Source: JAZRWQ01 sp045541395 (GTDB taxonomy: Bacteria > Bacillota > Clostridia > Oscillospirales > UMGS1783). From it: 44,358 nt of DNA. Shown one piece after another: positions 1-8,315 of the stretch (positions are counted from its first letter, which is position 1; each line of letters opens with the position of its first letter). The notes beneath the pieces were generated by a model, which searched no databases, was not told the DNA's origin, and was given only the letters and a program-made list of their open reading frames with translations. Made by a program: the position numbers and the translations under genes. Location: contig JAZQIZ010000023.1 in assembly GCA_045541395.1 (NCBI GenBank), positions 1 through 44,358 on the forward strand, read 5' to 3'.

Positions 1-165
1 ACAGGTACCAACATTGTTTCCACCTACAGCACCACAAGCGGCAACTACAAAAACGTTTCTGCAACTGCAGGCAAGACTTATTATTATAAGGTAAGAGCCT
101 ATAAGGTAGTAAACGGAACAAAGGTATTCGGCCCTTGGTCAAGCGTAAAATCTTTTAAGCGATAA
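1..165 (+). CDS. 3' end of secreted Fn3-type protein (partial)
   Basis: Frame 1 is open from the window edge to a TAA at 163-165 and encodes the last 54 residues of a protein that starts outside the window. The peptide is almost identical to the last 54 residues of the large Cys-rich protein encoded just downstream; the visible difference is near the end (SSVKSFKR here, SSPRSFKR there). It therefore forms the end of a fibronectin-type-III-like domain, with the typical YYYKVRAYK strand. The gene is a tandem paralogue of its neighbour and probably also encodes a surface or secreted protein. The N-terminal part cannot be judged from this window. Confidence 0.85.
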   Translation, partial: TGTNIVSTYSTTSGNYKNVSATAGKTYYYKVRAYKVVNGTKVFGPWSSVKSFKR

Positions 166-201
166 AATTTATAAAAGCGGCACAGTATAGCAAAAAATAA
201 T

Positions 202-236
202 AAGGTAATAGCCTTTCTTTGGCTATTACCTTTTTT
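202..236 (+). terminator. Rho-independent terminator
   Basis: AAGGTAATAGCC, loop TTTCTTT, GGCTATTACCTT followed by a T run. It closes the partial gene upstream. An identical hairpin follows the next gene at 4660-4694. Confidence 0.9.
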
Positions 237-306
237 GTTTGCCAGGAGAAAGGCTTTGTGCAAGGGGAATAGGGCTGATATTTTAAATTTTAAGCTGAAA
301 AACACA

Positions 307-355
307 AAAGTGTGGGATAAAGTGTGGGGACAAATTTTTTAAAGTGTGGTATAAT
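307..355 (+). promoter_or_regulatory. Promoter with three AAAGTGTGG repeats
   Basis: Three direct copies of AAAGTGTGG start at 307, 319 and 341. The third directly abuts a perfect TATAAT (-10) at 350-355; a weak -35 (GGGACA) lies at 327-332 with a 17-base spacer. The repeats flank or overlap the core promoter elements, as expected for an operator. The regulator is unknown. Confidence 0.6.
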
Positions 356-390
356 GACGGTACGATTCTCTGGATTTGGAGGTAATTATT

Positions 391-3300
391 ATGGCAAAGA
401 GAATACTGAGCGTACTGCTGTTAATGGTTATAATAGTGAGTATTATGCCGACAACCGCGTTTGCAGGTTGGGATGACGGTACGGAATGTGAATTTTGCGG
501 CGGTTATCGTTTTGATGACTGGCTTTGTGATGACGGACCGCACTGTTCGGAAAATGCGGACAGTGACGATTGCTATTTAGAAAATCACTGTGCTTCCTGC
601 CTTGGGCCGGTAGAAAACAGCGAAAGATGTGATATTTGTTACGTTTGTCCTGACTGTATGAACGACGGTAACGGACCTGCTCACTGTGCTTTATGCGACG
701 CCTGTGACGAGGGCGGTTACGACGTATGTGACGATTGCGACCTTTGTATGAACTGTCAGGTAGAGGCCGGAACACACTGTTTTGACTGCGGTGACTGTTT
801 GGGAACCGCCTCCCAGTGCTCTGACCATCCTTTTGAAATGTATCAGGAAAACCACTGCGAAGGCTGTGGGTTATATTGCTCCGGTTGTGGAGATAAATGC
901 TTCTTAGAGGAACTGTTTATTGATATTTACTGCGAAGAGCATGATATGTGTGTAGTTTGCGCAACAGACGACGGGCTTCACTGCAAAGAATGCTACGGCT
1001 GTTATGAAGACGAGCTTTGCTCCGAATGTCAGAAATGCGATGAATGCGGCCTTGACGCAGGGGATCACTGCCCTGAATGTGATGAACACGGCACCGACTG
1101 GTGTGAGGTTGGCGGCGAAGGGACCCATTGCGTAGAATGCGCATCGGAATACGTTTGTGAACAGTGTGAGTTATGCACCTTATGCAGCGGAATTGAGTTT
1201 TGCGGCGAATGCGGACTTTGCGCGGAATGCTGCAGAGAGAATGCAGAAAGCGAAAACTGCAGTTGCGGAGAATATTGCATTAACAGCGCAGACTGGGAAG
1301 ATCATTTCTGCATGGAATGCGGCGGTTGCTTTGATGACACCGAACAGTGCGATATCTGCGGATACTGTGTAGAATGTTGTGAAGCACAGACCGAATGTAC
1401 AGACGGTATGTGTATTGAAGACCCTGAATATGATGAACACTTCTGCGAGGATTGTCAGGCTTGTTTCCATACGGTTGAAGTCTGTGCGTCCTGCTACGAT
1501 GCAGGTTATAACCTTTGCGAAGATTGTTGCGCAGTGCAGACAGAAGACCAGGGCTGTACTCACGAATGCTGCGTAAACAGTTGGCTGTGGGATGAGCACT
1601 TTTGCGATATATGCGGGAAATGTTACGATAGCTGTGAACACGATGCCGAAGCGCATATACACAGTTATGACGTAAACGGAAACTGTACGGTTTGCGGATA
1701 TAACAGAGACGGTAAGCCGGTTATTATAAAACAGCCTGAGTCTGTTATTGCAAATGCTGAGGATTCTGCGGCGGTTTATACCGTAGAGGCAATGGGTGAT
1801 AATCTGACTTATCAGTGGTATTATCTTAGTTTATCTACAGACCAGCCTGTTGCTATGACAGACGGTATTAGCTATAAAGGCACAACCACCAACAAAGTAT
1901 CCCTTACGGTATTGGAGGGAATGTGTTCTTTAGGCAAGCCGGTAAAGATCTTTTGCGCTGTAAATAATCAGAACGGCACCGTAACTACCGATACGGTGGA
2001 ATTTACGGTTGCCCATCAGTATGGCAACTATGAAAAAAATGCAACGCACCATTGGTATGCTTGCGCAAACTGTGACAAGATAAAAGACAAGACGGAACAT
2101 GAGTTTGATTCATGGACCATTGTCAAGCAGGCCGATAAGAACGAAAGCGGCCTGAAGAGACGGACCTGCTATGATTGCGGTTATATACACAGCGAAATTC
2201 TTCCTGCGTTGCCTGCCGATCACGTTCACGATTATTCTGAGGCTTACGTTATGACCGACGCCTTCCATTGGACAAAGTGCGCTTGCGGCAACGAAAACAA
2301 AGGCGTTATGGAAGAGCATGATTTCGGCGCAGGATGGGTTATAACGGTTCAGCCGACAATTGCGAGCGTTGGTGAAGAGACAAGGACCTGTACCGTTTGC
2401 GGTTATACTCAAACCAGAGAAGTAGAGAAGCAGGGACATACTCATGAATTCTACAACGAAGAATATTTAGAAAACCATAAGGATAACGGCAATTACGGTT
2501 ATCTTATTCATAACGGTTACATTGTAAATCTTTACTCAGAGCCTTACGGAAAAACAGACAGGACCTACCACTATGCATATTGCGTTGTAGAAGGCTGTGA
2601 CGCTTATGAAAAATATACACATAAATGGTATACCGAGTGGTATGACCTGCCCACAGAAAACCTGGACGGTTCCTATGAAAAGATCTGCGAGGAATGTTAT
2701 TATCATACGGGATTAAAGACTTCGCCTGCAGGAAGCTACCGTGTTGTTACCAAGAACTGCACAACCAATATGCAGGCGGCAAAATCGGGTTCGACGGTGA
2801 AAATAACCTTATATAAGGACTATCCGGCAGGTTATTTTGTTAATTTCAATGAAAGCTATCCAAGTATTGACGTGAACTATACCTGGGGGAACGGTGCGTC
2901 AGGAACCTGGGAAATGATCGAGGAAGAGTATCATTCGCCCGACGAGAAAAATCCCAAAGGATACTGGACTTTTACCATGCCCGAATTACCGGAAGGCTCA
3001 GACTGGTTGAACTTCTACGTTGAGGTTGAGGTGGAACTGATCGATTGCCGTGCAGAAAATCACGGTGACGGCCGCGGTTTGGAATGGACTGATATAAAAG
3101 AACCAACCTGCGGACAGCCCGGTTATACGGGAAATTATAAATGCAAATGGTGTAACTATATAGAAGAAAGAGGCCATGATATTCCTGCGACAGGAGAGCA
3201 CGGCGAACTTGTTGCAGAAGAAGATTATATGGGCGACTGCGAACATTCCGGTTATATAGGCGCAAAGCGCTGCAGTGTCTGCAATGAGGTTGTTGTACCG

Positions 3301-4623
3301 AGAGAATATAACGGTAGGTCTCACAGAGTTACGAAGGTGGAAGGCTCCTATATTGCGCCTACTTGTACCTCTAAAGGTCGGACGGCAGAGTTTGCTTGCG
3401 GAAGATGCGGCGTTGTAGTAACAAAAAGCAGAACTATTGCAAAACTTCCTCACGATTGGGAATTCTTCAAAGGCACTGCATCCTGTACGGAAGGCGGCAT
3501 ATTGGATTACGTAAAGTGCAGGTCCTGTGAGCAGATATCCATTAATGGCGGCGAAACCATTCTTCGCAACCCTGCAAAACTTAACTCCGAAGCCCTTGGC
3601 CACACTTATGATGAAGGAGTGGTAACCAAGGCGGCTACCTGTACTGCAACAGGTGAAAAGCTTCTTACCTGTACGGTAGAAGGTTGCGGCGCAACCAAGA
3701 CGGAAACTGTTGCAAAGTTAGGCCACAGCTACAGCTCTTCCTACACAGTAGATAAGAAGGCAACTACTTCTGCCCAGGGAAGCAAGTCCAAGCACTGCAC
3801 AAGATGCGATGCGAAGACTTCCGTAACAGCCATTGCAAAGGTCTCCAACGTTAAGCTTTCCTTCACTAAGAAGAATTACACAGGCTCGGCTATTTCCGCC
3901 CCCACTTTAACCGTTAAGGATTCAAACGGCAAGGCTTTGGTTAAAGGCACAGATTACACCGTAACAGGCCTTGTAAAGAGAACTAACGTTGGCCGTTATA
4001 AGGTAACCGTAACCTTTAAGGGTAATTACAGCGGCACCAAGACTTTGTATTACACCATTACCCCTAAAGCGCCCTCTTCCGTAAAGGTAAGGCTTCGTAC
4101 CGTTACCGGCGGCTATGACGACGTTGTTTGCTCCTGGACAAAGGCAACAGGCGCCTCAGGCTACGCAGTATATTATAAGAAGGCTTCCGCTTCTACCTAT
4201 ACTCTCTTAGGCAGAACCACAGGCACTTCTATGACAAAGAAGGATCTTGCCGACGGAGTTAAATACACCTTCAAGGTTGTTCCCTATTACACCTCCAACG
4301 GTGTAAGATACCTTTCTTTAGGTTACAGAACCGCAAGTATTTACACTCTTAAGAAAATATCCACTCCCACCCTTTCAAGATCAAGCGGTAAAGTAAAGGT
4401 TAAATGGGCAAACATTAACGGCGAAAGCGGTTATCAGATCTCCCGCTCCACCTCCAAGACAGGTACCAATATTGTTTCCACCTACAGCACCACAAGCGGC
4501 AACTACAAAAACGTTTCTGCAACTGCAGGCAAGACCTATTATTATAAGGTAAGAGCCTATAAGGTGGTAAACGGAACAAAGGTATTCGGCCCTTGGTCAA
4601 GCCCAAGATCTTTTAAGCGATAA
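391..4623 (+). CDS. Secreted Cys-rich multidomain surface protein
   Basis: This encodes 1410 residues. I chose ATG 391 because GGAGG lies at 378-382; an in-frame TTG at 376 falls inside that site. Residues 1-25 are a signal peptide ending TTAFA. Residues about 30-435 hold roughly 80 cysteines, almost all as CxxC or CxxCxxC, in an acidic, His-containing background; about ten modules begin HCxxC or HFCxxCxxC. An Ig-like stretch follows (about 450-545), then repeated CxxCGYxxxxE modules with HxH spacers (about 550-1150), an MBG-like domain (about 1150-1230) and two Fn3-like domains to the C terminus. There is no LPXTG-like anchor, so it is secreted or held non-covalently. The Cys block could bind metal or form disulfides; neither can be decided here. 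No function is assigned. It is the tandem paralogue of the gene cut by the window start. Confidence 0.8.
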   Translation: MAKRILSVLLLMVIIVSIMPTTAFAGWDDGTECEFCGGYRFDDWLCDDGPHCSENADSDDCYLENHCASCLGPVENSERCDICYVCPDCMNDGNGPAHCALCDACDEGGYDVCDDCDLCMNCQVEAGTHCFDCGDCLGTASQCSDHPFEMYQENHCEGCGLYCSGCGDKCFLEELFIDIYCEEHDMCVVCATDDGLHCKECYGCYEDELCSECQKCDECGLDAGDHCPECDEHGTDWCEVGGEGTHCVECASEYVCEQCELCTLCSGIEFCGECGLCAECCRENAESENCSCGEYCINSADWEDHFCMECGGCFDDTEQCDICGYCVECCEAQTECTDGMCIEDPEYDEHFCEDCQACFHTVEVCASCYDAGYNLCEDCCAVQTEDQGCTHECCVNSWLWDEHFCDICGKCYDSCEHDAEAHIHSYDVNGNCTVCGYNRDGKPVIIKQPESVIANAEDSAAVYTVEAMGDNLTYQWYYLSLSTDQPVAMTDGISYKGTTTNKVSLTVLEGMCSLGKPVKIFCAVNNQNGTVTTDTVEFTVAHQYGNYEKNATHHWYACANCDKIKDKTEHEFDSWTIVKQADKNESGLKRRTCYDCGYIHSEILPALPADHVHDYSEAYVMTDAFHWTKCACGNENKGVMEEHDFGAGWVITVQPTIASVGEETRTCTVCGYTQTREVEKQGHTHEFYNEEYLENHKDNGNYGYLIHNGYIVNLYSEPYGKTDRTYHYAYCVVEGCDAYEKYTHKWYTEWYDLPTENLDGSYEKICEECYYHTGLKTSPAGSYRVVTKNCTTNMQAAKSGSTVKITLYKDYPAGYFVNFNESYPSIDVNYTWGNGASGTWEMIEEEYHSPDEKNPKGYWTFTMPELPEGSDWLNFYVEVEVELIDCRAENHGDGRGLEWTDIKEPTCGQPGYTGNYKCKWCNYIEERGHDIPATGEHGELVAEEDYMGDCEHSGYIGAKRCSVCNEVVVPREYNGRSHRVTKVEGSYIAPTCTSKGRTAEFACGRCGVVVTKSRTIAKLPHDWEFFKGTASCTEGGILDYVKCRSCEQISINGGETILRNPAKLNSEALGHTYDEGVVTKAATCTATGEKLLTCTVEGCGATKTETVAKLGHSYSSSYTVDKKATTSAQGSKSKHCTRCDAKTSVTAIAKVSNVKLSFTKKNYTGSAISAPTLTVKDSNGKALVKGTDYTVTGLVKRTNVGRYKVTVTFKGNYSGTKTLYYTITPKAPSSVKVRLRTVTGGYDDVVCSWTKATGASGYAVYYKKASASTYTLLGRTTGTSMTKKDLADGVKYTFKVVPYYTSNGVRYLSLGYRTASIYTLKKISTPTLSRSSGKVKVKWANINGESGYQISRSTSKTGTNIVSTYSTTSGNYKNVSATAGKTYYYKVRAYKVVNGTKVFGPWSSPRSFKR

Positions 4624-4699
4624 AATTTATAAAAACGGCACAGTATAGCAAAAAATAATAAGGTAATAGCCTTTCTTTGGCTATTACCTTTTTTATTTG
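4459..4699 (+). repeat. Direct repeat copy B (gene 3' end plus terminator)
   Basis: Second copy of the 241-bp repeat at 1-241. Recombination between the two copies would delete or duplicate about 4.46 kb, exactly one gene length. Confidence 0.85.
4660..4695 (+). terminator. Rho-independent terminator
   Basis: The same hairpin as at 202-236 (AGGTAATAGCC/GGCTATTACCT) followed by TTTTTT. It ends the large Cys-rich gene. Confidence 0.9.
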
Positions 4700-4768
4700 C
4701 AATAAATGTTTGGATGAAGAGGTTGGGAGATAGGATAATATTTTTGCAGTTTCTTAACTGATATATTA

Positions 4769-4797
4769 TTGACGGCTATTTGTTTGTATGATAAAAT
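4769..4797 (+). promoter_or_regulatory. Sigma-A type promoter
   Basis: TTGACG at 4769-4774, 17-base spacer, TAAAAT at 4792-4797. It sits 37 bases upstream of the phosphate transporter start and should drive that gene and its overlapping partner. Confidence 0.75.
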
Positions 4798-4833
4798 TAA
4801 CATGTATGTTTTGAAACTATTGGAGGCGTACCT

Positions 4834-6591
4834 ATGGATCTTTTTGATTTTTTAGTTCTTATTGGCGGTTTGGCGTTTTTCCTTTACGGTATGAACGTTC
4901 TTTCTGAAGGCCTTGAGCGTTTGGCGGGCAGTAAGCTTGAGAACGTTTTAAGGTCGATGACGTCCAATCCCTTTAAGGCCATGCTTTTAGGCACCGGCGT
5001 TACTGCTCTTATTCAGTCTTCCTCGGCTGTTACGGTTATGCTGGTTGGCTTTGTTAACTCGGGCATTATGTCGGTTACGCAGACGGTTGGTGTAATAATG
5101 GGTTCCAATATCGGTACCACGGTTACGGCCTGGCTGCTTTCCATGGTTGGCATTGAAAGTGATAATTTATTCGTTCAGCTTTTAAAGCCTGCTAACTTCT
5201 GCCTTGCCCTTGCATTTATAGGTATTCTTCTTATTATGCTTGCCAAGTCCCAGAAGAAGAGAGACGTTGGTAAGATACTTATAGGCTTTGCCGTTTTAAT
5301 GTACGGTATGGAGTTTATGAGTGATGCGGTTGAAGGTCTTAAGGGTTCTGAAGCCTTTGTTTCTATTTTAACCAAGTTCTCTAACCCCATTTTGGGTATT
5401 CTTGTTGGTACTGCATTTACAATGATAATTCAGTCATCCTCTGCATCGGTTGGTGTTTTGCAGGCTATTGCCCTTACCGGCTCTATTACTTACGGCTCTG
5501 CAATACCTTTGGTGCTTGGTATGAATATAGGCACTTGCGTTACAGCGCTTATTTCTTCCATTGGCGTTTCAAAGAATGCCCGCAAGGTTCCTATTATTCA
5601 CTTTACGGTTAAGATCATCGGTACGGTTATTTGGTGTACAATATTCTACGTATTAAGCGCAATATTTAACTGGGCCTTTGTAAACGAAGCAATAAGCCCT
5701 GTTTACGTTGCTATTATTCATACTATTTTCAATATTGCTACCACCGCCCTTCTTATGCCCTTCAGCAAGCAGCTGGTTAAGCTTGCCGACAGAATTATTA
5801 AGGTTAAAGAAGACGAGAAGGTTGATCCTATATTCTTAGACGAGCGCTTACTTGCAACTCCCGCTATTGCTATTTCCGAATGCTCACGTATGGCAGGGGA
5901 GATGTGTGCGGTTGCCCATCTTACAACGGTTCAGGCTATTGACCTTTTAGGCAACTATTCTGAAGACAAGGCAAACGCTATTCTTAAGAAAGAGGACATG
6001 CTTGATATTTACGAGGACAAGCTTGGCACCTACCTTATGAAGCTTTCGGCTAAGCGTCTTTCGGAAAGGGACAATGCAGAGAAGTTTAAGATACTCCACT
6101 GCATTGGTGACTTTGAAAGAATTGGCGACCATGCTGTTAACCTTGTAAAGGCGGCTAAGGAAATTTACGATAAGGGACTTGACTTCTCCGATGCTGCTAA
6201 GAGTGAGCTTGCGGTTATTAAGAGGGCTCTTAAGGATATACTTTCAATTACTTCCGATGCATACACCTCCGAAACCGCCGAAGGCGCCGATAACGTTGAG
6301 CCTTTGGAGCAGGTTATTGACGGCATACTCGATGAAATGAAGCTGAACCATATCCGCCGTTTACAGAACGGCCAGTGCACCATAGAGCTTGGCTTTGTTC
6401 TTTCGGATCTGCTTACAAACTATGAACGTATTTCAGATCATTGCTCCAATATTGCAGTTGCGGTAGTTGAAGTTGAAAACAACAGCTTAGAGACTCACCA
6501 GTATTTAAGCAACGTGAAATACGGCAGTAATTCCAACTTTAATGAAATTTATAATGAGTACCTTATAAAGTACTCCCTTAACGAAAAATGA
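4834..6591 (+). CDS. Na+/phosphate cotransporter family protein with PhoU-like domain
   Basis: This 585-residue protein belongs to the PNaS (NptA/YjbB-like) family, which moves inorganic phosphate across the membrane with sodium; bacterial members are reported as importers or exporters. Two inverted membrane repeats each carry the hallmark QSSSA motif, at about residue 61 (QSSSAVTVM) and about 199 (QSSSASVGV). The next repeat signatures GSNIGTTVTAW and GMNIGTCVTAL are also visible. Residues from about 345 to the end are helical and PhoU-like (FERIGDHAVNL, YERISDHCSNIA), typical of phosphate-status sensing. GGAGG at 4822-4826 supports the ATG. Its stop overlaps the next start (ATGA). Direction of transport cannot be read from sequence. 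Confidence 0.92.
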   Translation: MDLFDFLVLIGGLAFFLYGMNVLSEGLERLAGSKLENVLRSMTSNPFKAMLLGTGVTALIQSSSAVTVMLVGFVNSGIMSVTQTVGVIMGSNIGTTVTAWLLSMVGIESDNLFVQLLKPANFCLALAFIGILLIMLAKSQKKRDVGKILIGFAVLMYGMEFMSDAVEGLKGSEAFVSILTKFSNPILGILVGTAFTMIIQSSSASVGVLQAIALTGSITYGSAIPLVLGMNIGTCVTALISSIGVSKNARKVPIIHFTVKIIGTVIWCTIFYVLSAIFNWAFVNEAISPVYVAIIHTIFNIATTALLMPFSKQLVKLADRIIKVKEDEKVDPIFLDERLLATPAIAISECSRMAGEMCAVAHLTTVQAIDLLGNYSEDKANAILKKEDMLDIYEDKLGTYLMKLSAKRLSERDNAEKFKILHCIGDFERIGDHAVNLVKAAKEIYDKGLDFSDAAKSELAVIKRALKDILSITSDAYTSETAEGADNVEPLEQVIDGILDEMKLNHIRRLQNGQCTIELGFVLSDLLTNYERISDHCSNIAVAVVEVENNSLETHQYLSNVKYGSNSNFNEIYNEYLIKYSLNEK

Positions 6592-7541
6592 AAAAAGTAG
6601 CAAGAATAATATTTAAAATAATAAGCGTTCTTTTGGTTGTTGTTATAGGGGCATTAGGTGTTTTTGCCCTTATTCAGCCTGTACTTTATAAAGAATACTA
6701 TTCTGTTGCCAACAAAGAGTTTAATTTAAAAGGCCTTGGGGACGGGCTTGTGCCCCAAGGCTTTGCCTTTGATGAAGGGGAAGACCTTTATTATTATACA
6801 GGTTATATGAAGGATGGCTCCGCTTCCCGCGTTTATATTACCGACGGCGAGGAATTTAAGTATTCTCAGTTATATAAGGACGGCGAGGCTCATACAGGCC
6901 ACGTTGGCGGTATTGCAGTTGGCGAAAGCCTTGTTTGGATAGCCGATGGGGATAAGGTATGGGCAGTAAACAAGGAAGCCTTTGAAAATGAGAGGGTCGA
7001 CCTTGAAAATTACTTTGAGCCCGAAAGCAGCGCCAGTACCTGCACCCTTTACGACGGGCATTTATGGATAGCAGAATTTTATGACGGCAGCCATTACTTT
7101 ACCAAAGAGAGCCATAAGCTTACTTCTCCTGCAGGCGAGGAAAACAACGCTCTTATTTGCGCCTATAAAATAGACGAAGCACAAAAGGCAGGGGTATTTG
7201 ATATGGCGCCCCAAAAGGTTATTTCGGCGCCGGACAAAATTCAGGGCATAGCCTTTGACGAAAGCGGCAGGCTTTATTTTTCCACCTCCTGGGGTGCTAC
7301 AAACTCGGGGATATATTTACATAACAACGTTTTGGCGAATAGCTACGCAGGTGAGTTTGAAGGGGCGCCTTTATGGTTTTTAGATAATGAAAGCCTTATA
7401 AAGGAATTACAGGGGCCGCCAATGGCTGAGGGCATTGTTTTTAAAGGCGGAAGGCTGTATATTTCCTATGAATCTGCCACCCTAAAATATATTTTCGGCA
7501 TACTTACAAGAGGCTACAGCGTTTACAGTATAGGACAGTAA
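6588..7541 (+). CDS. Membrane-anchored putative beta-propeller protein
   Basis: This 317-residue protein starts within the stop codon of the phosphate transporter (ATGA overlap), so the two are translationally coupled. Residues about 7-30 form one hydrophobic segment (signal anchor or signal peptide). The rest looks extracytoplasmic and contains repeated short beta motifs (LVPQGFAFDEGEDLYYY, HVGGIAVGESLVWIAD, IQGIAFDESGRLYFST, MAEGIVFKGGRLYISY), which suggest a six-bladed propeller of the NHL/SMP-30-like type. I do not recognise a specific family. The coupling suggests a job related to the transporter or to phosphate/phosphoester handling, but this is inference. The start has no strong ribosome binding site of its own. 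Confidence 0.7.
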   Translation: MKKVARIIFKIISVLLVVVIGALGVFALIQPVLYKEYYSVANKEFNLKGLGDGLVPQGFAFDEGEDLYYYTGYMKDGSASRVYITDGEEFKYSQLYKDGEAHTGHVGGIAVGESLVWIADGDKVWAVNKEAFENERVDLENYFEPESSASTCTLYDGHLWIAEFYDGSHYFTKESHKLTSPAGEENNALICAYKIDEAQKAGVFDMAPQKVISAPDKIQGIAFDESGRLYFSTSWGATNSGIYLHNNVLANSYAGEFEGAPLWFLDNESLIKELQGPPMAEGIVFKGGRLYISYESATLKYIFGILTRGYSVYSIGQ

Positions 7542-7657
7542 AATGGTAAGAGCCTTTAATAAAAAAGAACGGTCGGAAATGTGGTTTTGTTGGAAAAGAT
7601 ATTTGGCATATATTGACTAAGCAAAATCTGAATTAGCAATTTATTCAGAAAAATAAG

Positions 7658-7713
7658 GGCGCACTTCTATACACCGCTCGGTGTAGTGCGTACGGTGCGA
7701 TATTGCACCGCAC
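7658..7713. other. Consecutive hairpins left of the DUF559 element
   Basis: TACACC-GCTC-GGTGTA is a perfect hairpin at 7670-7685, flanked by GCGCAC/GTGCG arms. Directly after it GGTGC-GATATT-GCACC pairs at 7694-7709 with further GTGC/GCAC pairing. These abut the left inverted repeat at 7715 and probably belong to the mobile element. The rest of 7542-7657 shows no gene. Confidence 0.5.
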
Positions 7714-7714
7714 C

Positions 7715-7767
7715 AAAGCCTCCCTTGTGTAAAGGGAGGTGGCACAGCGCAAGCCGTGACGGAGGGA
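7715..7767 (+). repeat. Left inverted repeat of DUF559 element
   Basis: It starts AAAGCCTCCCTTGTGTAAAG and ends CGGAGGGA. Its end also supplies the GGAGGG ribosome binding site (7761-7766) of the enclosed gene. It is itself partly self-complementary (CTCCCTT/AAGGGAG). Confidence 0.65.
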
Positions 7768-7772
7768 ATGTT

Positions 7773-8141
7773 ATGCAGTCAAAACATAATAAGCAATTGG
7801 TTCCACTTGCAAGGCAGCTGCGAAAAAATATGACCAAAGAGGAACGCCATCTGTGGTATGACTTTTTGCGCTCCTATTCCGTTCGTTTCTCAAGGCAGAA
7901 GGTGTTGGGAAAATATATTGCAGATTTTTACAGCGCAGAAGCAAAGCTGGTAATCGAACTGGACGGATCCCAGCACTATGAGGATGGGAACATCCAAAAA
8001 GATACAGATCGTACAGCCTTTCTGGAAAGTTATGGGCTTACCGTTATTCGCATCCCCAATAACGAAGTCAACCGCAATTTCCGTGGAGTTTGTGAGTATA
8101 TCGATGCTGCGGTAAGACAATCCCTCAGTCAGCTGCGCTGA
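7773..8141 (+). CDS. DUF559 (Vsr/PD-(D/E)XK-like) nuclease-fold protein
   Basis: This encodes 122 residues from ATG 7773, with GGAGGG at 7761-7766. An upstream in-frame extension would run through the inverted repeat and is rejected. The family pattern is clear: LARQLRKNMTKEERHLWY near the N terminus, FSRQKVLGKYIADFY at about 41-55, KLVIELDGSQH at about 60-70, and TVIRIPNNEV at about 90-100. The Asp in IADFY, the Glu-Leu-Asp of IELDG and the QH form a probable PD-(D/E)XK/Vsr-like active site. DUF559 proteins are related to Vsr endonucleases; the cellular role of the family is poorly known. Lying between inverted repeats, it may promote spread of the element, but that is inference. Confidence 0.85.
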   Translation: MQSKHNKQLVPLARQLRKNMTKEERHLWYDFLRSYSVRFSRQKVLGKYIADFYSAEAKLVIELDGSQHYEDGNIQKDTDRTAFLESYGLTVIRIPNNEVNRNFRGVCEYIDAAVRQSLSQLR

Positions 8142-8168
8142 CAGCTCCCTTTACACAAGGGAGCCTTT
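8121..8168 (-). repeat. Right inverted repeat of DUF559 element
   Basis: The reverse complement reads AAAGGCTCCCTTGTGTAAAG and then diverges from the left repeat before ending GAGGGA. It overlaps the last codons of the DUF559 gene. Confidence 0.65.
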
Positions 8169-8191
8169 CCGAAATCGGCACATATTGCGAA

Positions 8192-8225
8192 AAACCGGCC
8201 TATGATTCAAACCATAGGCCGGTTT
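8192..8225 (+). terminator. Strong hairpin without clear T run
   Basis: AAACCGGCCTATG, 8-base loop, CATAGGCCGGTTT. The stem is a perfect 13 bp, but the tail AACTGTTTT is a poor T run. It may terminate leftward or rightward transcription weakly, or be part of the element border. Confidence 0.45.
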
Positions 8226-8269
8226 AACTGTTTTACGAACACCCAGCAAAACCCGGTCGTTCTTTTTTG

Positions 8270-8298
8270 TTGATTTTCGGGGGCAGTTGTGGTATTAT
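8270..8298 (+). promoter_or_regulatory. Sigma-A type promoter of azlCD
   Basis: TTGATT at 8270-8275, 17-base spacer, TATTAT at 8293-8298. This lies 17 bases before the azlC start, so the transcript would have a very short leader. Confidence 0.6.
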
Positions 8299-8315
8299 AA
8301 TTGGCGGTGATAAAA

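Larger units (their letters stand above)
1..241 (+). repeat. Direct repeat copy A (gene 3' end plus terminator)
   Basis: Positions 1-241 align without gaps to 4459-4699 (offset 4458) with only scattered substitutions. The match covers the last 54 codons, the stop codon, the 3' untranslated stretch and the terminator, then ends abruptly. This is a tandem gene duplication in which the 3' end has stayed homogeneous. Confidence 0.85.
7715..8168 (+). mobile_element. Small inverted-repeat element carrying a DUF559 gene
   Basis: Imperfect inverted repeats of about 50 bases bound a single gene. The outer part of each repeat (AAAGCCTCCCTTGTGTAAAG on the left, and its complement near 8150-8168) is nearly perfect. 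The inner part diverges but both sides keep an AGGGA/TCCCT end. There is no transposase, so it resembles a MITE-like or nuclease-associated element moved in trans or by homing. The gene fills almost all of the interior. Confidence 0.6.

Noticed and set aside
1180..1662. 160-residue antisense ORF in the Cys-rich block
   Set aside because: Hydrophobic because it is the complement of Cys/Glu-rich codons; an artefact of composition.
2998..3603. 201-residue ORF antisense to the large Cys-rich gene
   Set aside because: It mirrors the codon bias of the true gene; no ribosome binding site, no recognisable domain.
7686..7772. N-terminal extension of the DUF559 frame
   Set aside because: It would translate the inverted repeat and lacks a ribosome binding site; ATG 7773 has GGAGGG.
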